NCBI GenBank assembly: GCA_033032865.1
Contig: JAWHQI010000009.1
Coordinates: 13,100,001 to 13,164,000 of the forward strand
DNA from: Dactylorhiza incarnata
Taxonomy: Eukaryota > Streptophyta > Magnoliopsida > Asparagales > Orchidaceae
Direction of reading: 5' to 3'
DNA: 64,000 bases
The notes under the pieces are model-generated. The model ran no database searches, was not told where the DNA came from, and worked only from the letters and a program-made list of their open reading frames with translations. The translations under genes and the position numbers were made by a program. Each line of letters starts with the position of its first letter. The stretch's first letter is position 1. Positions 9,446 through 20,332 of this stretch are shown one piece after another.

Positions 9446-11115
9446 ATTCATATGCAAAAGCTGGGTTGAAGCGCTTAAATGCAATGACTGATGGTCAGAC
9501 GAAATACCACAAACTTGATACTCATACTGGATGTTTGTCTTGCTTGCATTTTAGTGCCGATAGAGAGGCAAGAATTGGAGGTGAAAAGGTTTGTAGATGA
9601 ACACAATCATCCACTAACTTTGAAAGATTACAGTCATTTGTTGAGATCACATTAGAACATATCAGATGCTCAAGGCAGTCTTCTTAAGAATATGGCGGGT
9701 GATGGGATCAGAACGGTCGACGTATACAACTTTATAGCTGATGAAGTTGGTGGATTTGAAAATGTCGAGTTTTGTAAGACTAGTGCATATAATTATGTTC
9801 AGCGTGAATGAATAGCACTAATAGAAAAGTGGTGACGCCACTGGCTTGTTGAAAATATTTCAGGAAAGGCAAATGGAAGATAGCATGCTCTCGTACGATG
9901 TTCAGACATACGAGTTTAGCAGGCTTACTCATTTTTGTTAGATGGACAGACATAGCTAAATTGATTACAATTCATTCGGCGATGTTATTATATTTGATAC
10001 CACCTGCCGACTCAACTAATATAATTTGGCTTGCACTCCACTCCTTACCATAAACCATCACTAGTAAAATGCCTTCGTAAGTGGAGCCTTCATTGTAGAA
10101 GAGACCATATAATCTTTTAGTTGGGTTTTTGAAACCTTCTTGAGATTTGCTGGTGGAAAGCAACCAAGCACTATATTTACAGATCAAGATCAGACGATGA
10201 TCATTGCTATTGCGAGAGTTTTTAGTAATAGTCGTCACTGTTTATGGTAGTGGCACATTTCCAAGAAAGCACCTTCGAAGGTTCCAACCTTCAACAATGA
10301 CAAGAATATTAGGGCTTTTATTATATCAATGCATGAGCAAATGCGACACTGAGGTTGAGTTTGATTTCAGGTGTAAGCAAGGGTCCATTACTTTAAAATT
10401 TAAAAACTATCTCTTATTAAAACATGCTTTGAAGGTTTACACAAGAAAAAATATTCTCTATTTTCGAACAACTTGTATGGATGGGCAGTTAGTGTGAGTA
10501 TCACCGAAGAAGAAAGATATGTTGATGATTATATGTTATATGTCATAAGACATTGCGATGCATCCGTGGATGACAAATAATGGTTAGTTAGAGTTGATTC
10601 TAACACATGCGATGCAATGTGTTTTTGCAAGGGTTTTGAAACAAAATGAATATTGTGAACACATATTGAGAGTATACAATTTCATGAATTTTAAAACAAA
10701 TGTATTATAAATACCTACTAAAGAGATTCACATTCATTGCAAAGAAAAGTTTGTACCTCTCAAAGACTACAAGCATGAATGAGTTCCAATCCAGTTTAGT
10801 GTTTAGAAACCACCTGATGTGGTTCACATATGAGTTAGCTAAGAGAATAAAGAACTGCCAACCAGCCCAAGAACACGTGTTGAATGTCATGAATGAGTTG
10901 AGGAGGATAGCAGAAGAGATAGTAGACCTGAAGAGGGGTTGAAGAAGGATTCGTTGAAGGAAATGTTCAAAGTAAAGTTTTGTTAAGGGATCCAAAGGGT
11001 AGTCGTCTTAAAGGTTTATCAAATACTCGATTGAAGAGTCATTTCAAAAAGCCGACAAAGAAACAAATTGAGCAAGCTTCATTTGTATAACTTGTTTACT
11101 ATTTTTACCAGCTAG

Positions 11116-11946
11116 TGTTGGAACCGAGAATCGGCCCAACGAGGAGTTCGGACCCCTAAGAGGGGGCAGCTGGCACTTGTCCCGAAGACGAACTTGATCG
11201 AAAACTTAGAACTAAACACTGACCCTTGACTGCAGTGTGGAGGTCCCACCACACACCCAAAAGATCTTAGAGCGCTTTTCCTCCTAAGCCAAAGCTGGGC
11301 ACCATGGATAGCCTGAGGAGCTAACCAAAGTCCTGAGGAGGAAGAAGCCAAAGATATTGGATCCTCTACAAAGGTGCCCTTCAGGGTCTATATATAGTTT
11401 TATCAACTAGGTCTGCTAATAGCGTAACTCCGCCTTTTAGTTTTGTTAAATGCACCCCAAAATGGTCTGCCAACAGCCAAACTCCGCTGTTTTGAATAGT
11501 TATAGGCAAGCATGTCTGAATAAATAGGAATAAAATATTACACCCAAACACCCGGCTCGCCTCGCAAGAGAGGCGAGAGCGGGAGGAGTCCTGCTCTCGG
11601 CTCGCTGGTCTACCTCCATCGACAAACCCTCGACTGGCCCTAACCTTGCGACATAGGCGAGCTCGAACCCCTTCATTATACGCACGTCGTAGGACGGCGA
11701 ACCCTTGCTCTCCCTGCCCTCGCGGTCCACTAGCCACAAGGCGCGAGCCCCTCGCTCGCCTCGCCGCTAGGTGGCGAGCCCCCACTCGTCTCGCCCGCCT
11801 AACGTGAGCACTTACTTCGTCTCGCCCGCCTGGCGCAAGCACTTACTTCGTATCGCCCGCCTGGCGCAAGTACTTACTTGTCTCACCCGCGTGCTTCGCC
11901 TACACTGTGTCCCAGCTCACCCCTTTGGAGAACCCAGAGTTGTACA
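11116..11946 (-). repeat. 3' LTR of Tat-1
   Basis: Begins TGTTGGAACCGAG and ends AGAGTTGTACA on the plus strand, that is TGTACA...CCAACA in element sense. It aligns along its length with 38561-39370 (shared words include GAGGAGTTCGGACCCCTA, GGTCCCACCACACACCC, CTATATATAGT and AAACACCCGGCTCGCCTCGC). The several open frames inside are LTR sequence, not genes. Confidence 0.9.
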
Positions 11947-11966
11947 CAATCCCCGCTCTTTGTGAG
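11947..11966 (-). other. polypurine tract of Tat-1
   Basis: In element sense the sequence just upstream of the 3' LTR reads AAAGAGCGGGGATTG. The same AAAAGAGCGGGGATTG precedes the 3' LTR of Tat-2 (57119-57134), which supports both the element boundary and the relation of the two families. Confidence 0.8.
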
Positions 11967-12062
11967 ATTATCTTAAGCTCATAAAGAAAAATCCAACCCG
12001 CGGTGTTCGTCGGTCGACTACTGACCTGGCAGGAATCTTTCAGTGGGTCCTACCCCTAGCAC

Positions 12063-12070
12063 TATAAATA
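12063..12070 (+). promoter_or_regulatory. TATA box of antisense ORF A
   Basis: TATAAATA lies 74 bp upstream of an ATG (12144) on the plus strand, antisense to Tat-1. It sits about 115 bp inside the element from the 3' LTR. Promoter function is inferred from position only. Confidence 0.5.
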
Positions 12071-12389
12071 CCACCAATCACAGGCAATGGGAACTTCTTA
12101 CTCTATCACTTTCTCTAGTCGCCGACTATTGTAGCTACCAAAAATGTCTCTGTCGTAAGAAGCCCAAGCTCGACTAGATGCTGTGTGGGCGAGCAGACAG
12201 TCGCTTACCATCGAGTTTCCGCCATGGACCGTTCGTCAGGCCCATGTCCCCCCTACAAAGATAAAAAAAAGTGAAGACGGTCAGGCGCCATCCGGGGGGG
12301 GGGATCCTCTCTCTCGGATCCATCGCCCAACACCGGGCTCGCCCAGCAGGTATGCGAGCTGGTGACCTTTCTCCTCTGAAAATAAGTTA

Positions 12390-14010
12390 TGAAAGTGCAC
12401 AGCGTGTCTCTGAGAATTCTCTAAAGAGGGGGGGGGGGTGAATAGAGATTTAAATATTTTTACTCTAACTGAGCATACAATAAAAATAACTAAGGTATTA
12501 TGCACACAGCAAACCAAAGACGGAATAAATAAAGTAAAGTCTGCTAAAAATGAACACAGAAAAATCAAAGGGGACAGCACAGAAATTCACAGCAAAAACA
12601 TAAGGATTTTTATAGAGGTTCCCCAAAATGTAGGTAGTTCTCTCTTCTTCCTCCCTGGTATGATTGTACAACCTGTGCCTGAGTCTTTTGACAAGGAGAC
12701 TCTTAGAACTACAGATCTTTTGATAAGGAGATCTTGAACCACTGAGTTTTTTGGTAAGGAGACTCTTATAACCAAAGATCTTTTGATAAGCAGATCTTGA
12801 ACCAATGAATCCTTTGGAAGAGGGATTCTTAAAACTCTGTATAGGTGAAGGAAATAGTAAGAAGAAAGTGAGAGGGAGAAGGAGAGAATAAGGAGAGAAT
12901 TATGTTCTCAGAATTCTTTGTTAATGCTTCTGTCTTTCTATCACTGGATCTGAAATGATAAACCCTTGCTTATGATAGTGATGATTTGCAAGGGTTGTTC
13001 TGCTTGATCATTTTCTCTCAGCACTTATTGTAGTTCTGCTGCTGTATGATGAAGAAGAAGAAGCAACAATGTATGTGCAGAGAGTGCTCTTCTATAAATC
13101 TATCTTTTAGGGTTTGAGAAAGAAGAAGATGAAGACCCTATTCGACAGAAAGGATGAATGTAATTCCTGTGTTGTTCTTTTCTTCTCCTCTTTTTTCATA
13201 CTTATTGTGTATGATTGAGTTTTCAAAAACTTTCTTCTTTTAGCTAGTCCTGAAAAGGAATTCCTCTTAGCCACCTAATTTCTTTTCCTCTTTTAATCTC
13301 GACCCGTCCATTCATTTTGAATAGCTTCCAAAAGTGATTTGTTGTGTCCTGGAAGGCTTCATCTATTCTTGGCAACAAACGAGCCATTGGAGAACTGTCT
13401 CTAGCCTGGTGGTCCTTCTAAAAAGGTCCCAAAAGGACAGCTGAAAATGCTTCCTTTTTCTGACTGTATTCGACGTTGCGTCGACTTTATCAATCTTCAT
13501 GTCGACGCACCTCTGAGTCTTATCGACGTAGCTTCAAATTTCTTCCTAGCTCTGGCTGAACTCAGATGTCGACGTTGCGTCGATACCTAATCGACGTACC
13601 CGTCGAGTTGAAGCATTGGACTTGATCACTTAACTTCTGCGTCGAATTGTAGTCGACGTTGCATCGACTTGTTAGATGGCTTCGACAAGCTCTTCCTCCA
13701 GCATCGAGTCCCTTTCGATGTTCAGTCGACTTGACTTATAATTTGACAGGCTTAATGATCTGCTTCGACTTTAACTCAAAGATGCGTCGATATCAAGTCG
13801 AAGTTGCTTCGACTTTCATTTGACACAAGTCTTAACTCAACTTGTTTTGTGTTTGCTTTGACTAGTCCTTGACACTCTAAGTTGAGTGTGACATCATAAG
13901 ACATCTAATGACCAGATTACCCTTACTATACAATGTGGGTGATAAATCTAAGAAGTAAAATCATTTATATTTAATTTGTTAAGTTAAATCAAAAGGGGTT
14001 TTTCCCAATA
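12390..14010 (-). repeat. 3' LTR of C1
   Basis: 1621 bp. On the plus strand it has, in order, a poly-G motif (12427-12438), a five-hairpin array (12681-12828), A/T-rich sequence, and a TCGACG word cluster (13470-13820) that lies in U3 in element sense. The PPT AATAGGGGGGGAT (minus sense) directly follows at 14011-14025. Confidence 0.88.
12681..12828 (-). repeat. tandem array of five hairpins in the C1 LTR
   Basis: Five units each form a 6-bp inverted repeat around a 10-nt loop that starts TTTG. The arms are GAGTCT/AGACTC (12681-12702), AGATCT/AGATCT (12713-12734), GAGTTT/AGACTC (12744-12765), AGATCT/AGATCT (12776-12797) and GAATCC/GGATTC (12807-12828). Loops are TTTGACAAGG-like, and units are separated by 9-10 nt containing GAACCA-like words. 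Equivalent arrays are in the other C1 LTR (about 18999-19146) and in C1b (about 41292-41451). Confidence 0.85.
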
Positions 14011-14223
14011 ATCCCCCCCTATTTATCTTAACAAAATTTACAGTTTATTTTAAAATGATTTTACATATATTTTGACATAAATACAAATACAAACAAGACA
14101 TTTATAGACAATATGATATGATAGAACAAAATCGCATGTCATTTCATACATTGTCAAGAAATTATATTGTTCACCACAACTGTTTGCTTTTAGAAAGTAT
14201 AGTATGGATAGAATACCTGAGCT

Positions 14224-15965
14224 TCAATGCTCCTTCTCAGATGTTTTCCTTTTTCTTGAGAACACTTTTGGAGTTACCTTTCTTGGGGAAAATGATAGTG
14301 GTTCATTCTCTTCTTCAGAATTCCTCTCTTCTTCTTTATTGATTTCATCATCTTTGGGAAGCTCCCCTTGAGATTGATCACTCGCCTCAACATCCTGAGC
14401 AGCTTCCTTAGCAATTGTTGCAACCTCATCTAGAAGTAGATCATCTACAAGGAGCTCCCCTTGAGTTAAGGGAATCTCCCCCTGATTTACTGTAGGCAAA
14501 GCTTCAGCATTTTGTACTGGATTATCTTGGGGACCTGTATGAGGCCCCCCCCCCCTGGACATTTGCATCAGTACTTACTGTTTGAAATATAGTAAGTTTA
14601 TCAGGATTTTTCACATCCTTATCCTTCACCTGGTCATTCTTTTCTGGAATTGACCTTTCCTCTTCCTGAATGTTCTCCCACTTCTTAACCTTGCTGAGAA
14701 GAGAGGTTAAGAACTCTTTAGTGACCATGAAGGAGGACACAAATTCCTTGAGAGCCATGAGGGACCCTCTTGAATCAAGTATCTCACTTTCTATCTGAGA
14801 GTACTTTTTATTAAACTTTCTGGCTTGAGTGGCCATTAGGTCAGCAAAGGTGCTGGAAGCCAGTCCTACTGCCTTTGCAATTGCTTGTTCAATATCAATT
14901 GGGGGTGTAGAATGAGAGGGAGAGGCAAGTGGAGGTGGAGATGTGAGGTTCCATTCAGATCATGAGGATCTTGGTAGGCAGGGGAAATGGATTGGTAGGT
15001 TTCTGGAGAGATATGAACTGGTGGAGGTGGAGGAGCAGACTGATTATCTAGAAGTAGGGTGGATGGTTGTTGTTGTGGTTGGGGAGGAATGTGAGGTGTT
15101 TGCTCTGGAACTGTAGTGGATGGGGTGGACTAGATATTCTGAGCAGGAAAATCTTCTGGAATGGTATCTTGTTGTGTTGGTGTAGGATCCTGTGCTGGGA
15201 TCTCATCCCTTGGGAGATCTGGGACTATGTCCTGTGGAGTTGGAGAAGGAGGAGGTGAAGATGTAGCTTGACCAGACTTTAAGATCTGCCTGGTCCACTT
15301 AGAAAAGATCCCAATGTTGATCCTTTTCCCAGGAGGAATTGGCACTCCTTTTGATTTGCACAATGCAGGTAGTGGTGGAGAAGTACTTGACTCATAACTC
15401 TCATATATGCATTTTCCTTATGAGAGTACTTACGCCCAATCATTTTCAGGAGGCATCTCCCCCAATTTATCTTTTTCTTAAGAACAAGAGCACCCATTAT
15501 TTGAAGTTGTTGTTTGGGAATAACATTATGTGCTGAAATCTTACACAACAGCACCTTCCCAACTATGTCAACAAGGAACCTGTATTCTTCTCCAAGATCA
15601 ATCTTCTTCAGATTTATGGGCTTATCTTTCTTGAACTTCATAATCTCTATAGCCCTCTTGATCTCATCCCCTGTTAATTCATCTGAGTCATTCCCAGTTG
15701 TAAGATCGTATGTTTGATTCAGTAACTCCTCTGTTATCTGTACATCTGTCTCAGGTACTTTTCCCTTGAGGGATCCATCCTCTCCTATTTGAACATTATC
15801 TTTAAACTCAGTTAGTTCGATATCCAGGATCTCGAATCTTGTGGATATCAGTTTGGTTAAACCAGCATCTTGAAATAATCCAAGAATGGCTTTGAAGCTT
15901 TCAGCCGCTGCACTGAAGGAATCGACATCCACATCAAAACCAGAGTTTATCTTTAGAGGAGCCAT
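14224..15965 (-). pseudogene. C1 ORF2: extra ORF in place of pol
   Basis: Minus-strand ORF starting MAPLKINSGFDVDVDSF (ATG at 15965), about 580 residues if frame breaks near 15370 and 14560 are ignored. The N-terminal 200 residues hold a conserved block, YRFLVDIVGKVLLCKISAHN then QLQIMGALVLKKKINWGRCL, that also occurs in C1b at 43815-44099. This resembles the 'putative plant transposon protein' domain (PF20167 type) by recall. A Pro/Gln-rich linker follows (about 15130-14880), then a helical, charged segment from ARKFNKKYSQIESEI and a basic tail SRKRKTSEKEH ending at 14224. A pyrimidine tract with CTTCTTGCAG directly precedes the ATG in minus sense and looks like a 3' splice site, so expression by splicing is possible. 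Function unknown. Confidence 0.6.
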
Positions 15966-16194
15966 TGATTCTGAGGTAGTACCTGCAAGAAGGAACAAGA
16001 GAGAGAGAGAGAGAGAGAGACGAGTGCGAGAGAACTAGAGAAGAGGAGAGCAAGAGAGCTAGGAGGAGAGAAAATTCAAAAGCGCGCCAAATTCGATGTC
16101 AATGGTGCTTAAAAGAAGATGATTCGTCGCACCTTAGGGTTTTATTCGAAGCATCGCCAAAATGTGTTTGAGTAGCTTCTAGAAGAGAAGGTGC

Positions 16195-16490
16195 GCGCGC
16201 TTAATGTCGATGTTGCGTCGATGAGAACTCGATGCATCTTCGAATTTGGCGAGTAGCTGTTATTTCGACGTATCCGTCGATATGAAATCGACGTTGCGTC
16301 GAATGCTTTTCGAATTATCTGCTTTGGATGGCTCTCGAAGCTAGCGTCGAATAGAATTAGACGGTGCATCGAATTCTATTCGACGCAACTCTGAATTAAC
16401 AGTTACATATTCCTTTTGGTGCATGCGTCGAGTAGAGTTAGACGGTACGTCGAATTCTATTCGACGCAACTCTGAATGAATAATTCTATT
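16195..16490. repeat. internal TCGACG word cluster of C1
   Basis: Words TCGACGTTGCGTCGA, CGACGTATCCGTCGA and CGACGCAACTCTGAAT are clustered between gag and ORF2. The same or near-identical words form the cluster in the C1 LTRs (13470-13820, 19790-20150), for example CGACGTACCCGTCGAG and CGACGCACCTCTGAGT. Confidence 0.8.
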
Positions 16491-16720
16491 TTCTTAGAAA
16501 GTTCTTGGTGTTTTTTCCAGCAATGATTTTTATTGAAAATAGTCTTTATACTAATATTTTCATTAATTATAAACTCATCAAAAAATTTTGGAGTAGAGAT
16601 TACTCTCTTTGCATGTGAGTTGTTTATAATTGATCATCAACTTCTTTCTTTTCCCTTCACTTTCTCTGGGAAAGAATCTCTACATCTTCCTACACAAGTA
16701 ACTCAAACATCAGAAGGTAT

Positions 16721-18600
16721 TCAAGTTACCTTGGGCCCTTTGCTTTTACCATTATAAGGTTCTATGAAAGAGTAGAAGGGTTTTTCATGATATCTCTTTG
16801 GATGGCAGAGAGTGAGTTTATCAAACCTTGATCTATTATTTTGATAATTCAGATGTGTATAAAATGTATCTAAATATAATAAATCAGCAGAATATTTAAT
16901 TAATTTACTTCTGATTTTAGCCTTTTGATTATTTTTGGTTAGTTTCTCTGCAAAACTTTTTCCTAGAGATTTCTTTTCTTTGTTTGGATTTATGTTATTA
17001 ACAACAGTTATTTTATCTAGATGATTAATATTCTGATCCTTAGGCTTTGCCCTTTCCTCACTAGATTGATGGTCATTAGGTCTAATGAATCTAACTGGAT
17101 TTTTCCAGGCAGGTTTCCTAGGGACTTCTGTGTTAGTGCGTGGATCTGCTCCTAGACCTAGGTGCTTAAATCTCATGGAGAGATTTTGTGTAATATTTTT
17201 GAGCTTTTGACTCCTCCCATTGAGTGAGACCTCAAAGGCCTTTGCCTTTGTTAGGTCTTCTTTTAGTTCTAAGTTTTCTTTTCTTATTTTAGCTAGTTCT
17301 GATTCCTTATTATGAATCTCTTTTATTAAGTCTTGATTTCTTAAATATAGTTCCTCTTCCTTTAGGTTTTCTAATTCTAACCTAGTTGTTCCTATTTCTT
17401 TTTGTAACTTAATATGAACATTGCATAATTCATTAAAATAAGTTTTAAAATCATCAGAGTTGAAATTAAAATTATCAAATATAGATACCTGTTCTTCCTC
17501 ATCATCTGAGGATATCCCCAATGCCATCATGCAGACTACTTCTGCTTCTTCTTCTTCATTACTCTCAGATGAAGAGGAGCTTAATTATGCTTCAGAGTCA
17601 CTCCAGGTTTCAGCAATGAACCCCTTGCCCTTCTTCTTGTCTTTCTTCCTGGAGGAGTTCTTCATTTGTTTCTTTTTGCTGCTGCTCCTATCACTTTGCT
17701 CTTCTGGGAAGTCAGGAGCAAAGTGTCATGGTTTGTTGCAGGAGAAGCAGATCACTTCTTTCTTTGATGTCTTATCAAACCTAGGCTTTGAGCTCCACTC
17801 TTTTCTTCTTAAGTCTTCAGTCTTGACCCATTTTCTGAATCTCCTTGCCAAGAGACTAAACATCTCATCTTCAGAAGTGGAGGGCTCTCCTTCAACAACC
17901 TTCAAGGCAAGGTTCTTTTGTATGGGAGTTGAGATTGTTTCCCTTCCCTCTGATTCAGCTCTGCTCTTTAGAAGCATCTCATATGACTTAAGCTTTCCTA
18001 GCAAAACATCAGCTGCGATTTCTCTGTGGCATCTACACTCTCTGATGGCCCAGATCCTTGAATCCCATGAGCTAGGAAAGCACATTTGGATCTTATCATT
18101 GATCTCTGTCAAGGAAATTTCCTTGTCCAGACTCCTTAGCTCATTAATAATGATGTTGAATCTGTCATACATTTCAGCAACACTTTCTTCAGCTTTCTTT
18201 TGAAAGTTTTCATATTGGGATATGAGAAGGGACTTCCTGTCATTTCTTTCATCAGAACTTCCTTCTACCATTCTGGAAAGAGATTCCCAGATCTCTTTGG
18301 ATGATTGATAGTCAGCTACCTTCTGGAAAATGTCATCTGACATGGTGGATACCAGAATGTTCATAGATTTGGCATCACATGCCTTCTACTTCTTTTCAGT
18401 CTCTATCCACTCAGCCCTGGGCACATGTTCCTGTGTTGAAGATCCACTGGCATCTTTCTTGTATGAGGTTGGAGGACCTGAAATGATAACATCAAAGATG
18501 TCTTCATCAATAGAGTTCATATAAAGTTTTATTTTAGCCTTTCAGAGTGTAAACTTGTTCAGATTACACACTGGGGGTCTTGTTGATGCATAATCCTTAG
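16721..18600 (-). pseudogene. C1 gag (copia-type UBN2 Gag with CCHC remnant)
   Basis: Minus strand, starting near 18600 (KAKIKLYMNSIDEDIFDVIISGPPTS) and ending at 16721. The Gag core reads SMNILVSTMSDDIFQKVADY, then IWESLSRMVEGSS and YDRFNIIINELRSLDKEISL, the usual order of the UBN2/copia Gag domain. CFSCNKPCHFAPDFPE at about 17735-17690 is a decayed CCHC knuckle. After an acidic Ser/Glu-rich stretch comes a coiled coil (LQKEIGTTRLELENLKEEEL onward, about 17405-17210) and a basic tail. A TAG near 18390 sits where CAG is expected. There is no pol downstream. Confidence 0.75.
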
Positions 18601-18699
18601 AACTCGTTTTCTGTAAAAATAGTTTTAATTAATTTTAAAATAAATAAATGAGAGTAGGAGATCTTTTGATCAAGGTGTTAACCTTCTAATGATCAACCT

Positions 18700-18714
18700 C
18701 CCTCTTATACTAAT
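18700..18714 (-). promoter_or_regulatory. degenerate primer-binding site of C1
   Basis: In element sense the 5' LTR end is followed by AT and then TAGTATAAGAGGG, a decayed match to the initiator-Met primer site TGGTATCAGAGC. The same site is nearly perfect in C2. Confidence 0.6.
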
Positions 18715-20332
18715 TGAAAGTGCACAGTGTGCCTCTGAGAATTCTCTAGAGGGAGGTGAATAGAGATTTAAATATTTTTACCCTAACTGAGCATATAATA
18801 AAAATAACTAAGGTATTATGCACACAACAAATCAAAGGCAGAATAAATAAAGTAAAGTCTGCTGAAAATGAACACAGAAAAATCAAAGGGGGCAACACAG
18901 AAATTCACAGCAAAGACACAAGAATTTTTATAGAGATTCTCCAAAATGTGGGTAGTCCTCTCTTCTACCTCTCTGGTAGGATTACACAACCTGTTCTTGA
19001 GTCTTTTGACAAGGAGTCTCTTAGAACCAAAAATCTTTTGATAAGGAGATCTTAAACTACTGAGACTTTCGATATGGAGACTCTTAGAACCAAAGATCTT
19101 TTGATAAGAAGATCTTGAACCACTAAATTCTTTGGAAGAAGGATTCTTACAATTCTGCACATGCGAAAGAAATAGTAAGAAGAAAGTGAGAGGGAGAATG
19201 AGAGAATTCTGTTCTCAGGATTCTTCAGAAGCTTTGTTGATGCTTCTGTCTTTCTTTCACTGGATCTGAAATGATAAACCATTGCTTATGATATTGATGA
19301 TTTGCAAGGGTTGTTCTGCTTGATCCTTTTCTCTCAGCACTTGTTGTAGTCCTACTGATGTTGATGATGAAGAAGAAGCAACAATGTATATTCCTGTGCA
19401 GAGAGTGCTCTTCTGTAAATCTGTCTTTTAGGGTTTGAGAAGGAAGAAGATGAAGACCCTATTCGACAGAGAGGATGAATGTAATTTTTGTGTTGTTCTT
19501 TTCTTCTCCTCCTTTTGCATACTTATTGTGTATGATTGAGTTTTCAAAAACCTTTCTTCTTTTGTCTAGTCCTGAAAAGGAATTCCTCTTAGCCACCTAA
19601 TTTCCTTTCTTCTTTTGTTCTCGACCCATCCATTCATTTTGAATAGCTTCCAAAAGTGATTTGCTGTGTCCTGGAAGGCTTCATTCTATTCTTGGCAACA
19701 AACGAGCCGTTGGAGAACTGTCTCTAGCCTGGTGGTCCTTCTGAAAAGGTCCCAAATGGACAACTGAAAAAGCTTCATTTTTTTACTATATTCGACGCTG
19801 CATCGACTTCATCAATCTTCATGTCGACGCACCTCTGAGTTTTTATCGACGTAACTTCGAATTTCTTCCTAGCTCTGGCTGAACTCAGATGTCGACCTTA
19901 CGTCGATACCTTATCGACGTACCCGTCGAGTTGAAGCATTGGACTTAATCTCTTAACTTCTATGTCGAATTGTAATCGACGTTGCGTCGACTTGTTAGAT
20001 GGATTCGACAAGCTCTTCCTCCTGCGTCGAGTCCCTTTTGACGTTCCGTCGACTTGACTTATACTTCGACAGGCTGAATGATCTGCTTCAACTTTAACTC
20101 GAAGTTGCGTTGATATCAAGTCGAAGTTGCATCGACTTTCATTCGACGCAAGTCTTAACTCAACTTGTTTTCTGATTGCTTTGGCTAGTCCTTGACACTC
20201 TAAGTTGAGTGTGAAATCCTAAGACATCTAATGACCAGATTACCCTTACTATACAATGTGGGTAATAAATTTAAGAGTAAAATAATTTATAGTTAATTTG
20301 TTAAGTTAAATCAAAAGGGGTTTTTCCCAACA
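18715..20332 (-). repeat. 5' LTR of C1
   Basis: 1618 bp, collinear with 12390-14010. Its hairpin array (about 18999-19146) has accumulated mismatches in four of five stems, and its poly-G motif is shortened to AGAGGGAGGTGAATAGAG. Confidence 0.88.

Larger units (their letters stand above)
8031..11091 (+). pseudogene. FAR1/FHY3-related (MULE-derived) gene, decayed and interrupted
   Basis: Plus-strand blocks follow the FAR1 family order. The N-terminal FAR1 DNA-binding domain reads DEEAYLMYKKYAHTIGFSVRKQ (8037-8105) and, after an insertion, LKRLNAMTDGQTKYHKLDTH then VKRFVDEHNHPLTLKDYSHLL (about 9470-9650). The linker reads ISDAQGSLLKNMAGDGIRTVDVYNFIADEVGGFENV (about 9657-9770). The MULE transposase domain shows FGDVIIFDTT (about 9977-10005) and TIFTDQDQTM (about 10170-10200). 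The SWIM zinc-finger region reads CFCKGFETK then ILCTHILRVYNF (about 10620-10685), and the tail reads KGSRLKGLSNTRLKSHF (about 10995-11050). Many stops and frame changes make it non-coding now. FAR1 proteins are light-signalling transcription factors domesticated from transposases. Whether this was a host gene or a mobile MULE copy cannot be decided here; no terminal inverted repeats were seen. Confidence 0.8.
12390..20332 (-). mobile_element. C1: gag-only copia-type LTR element (LARD-like) with extra ORF
   Basis: A 7.9-kb minus-strand element inserted in the 3' region of Tat-1. LTRs at 12390-14010 and 18715-20332 start TGAAAGTGCACAG and end CCCAACA or CCCAATA. Flanks AGTTA (12385-12389) and GGTTA (20333-20337) are a 5-bp duplication with one mismatch. 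A degenerate initiator-Met-type primer site and a G-rich PPT fix the orientation. It encodes a UBN2-type copia Gag and a second ORF in the place of pol; no protease, integrase, RT or RNase H was seen, so it must have been mobilised by an autonomous partner. The LTR motif AGAGGGGGGTGAATAGAG resembles SIRE/Maximus-group LTRs (recall, not tested). Confidence 0.85.
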
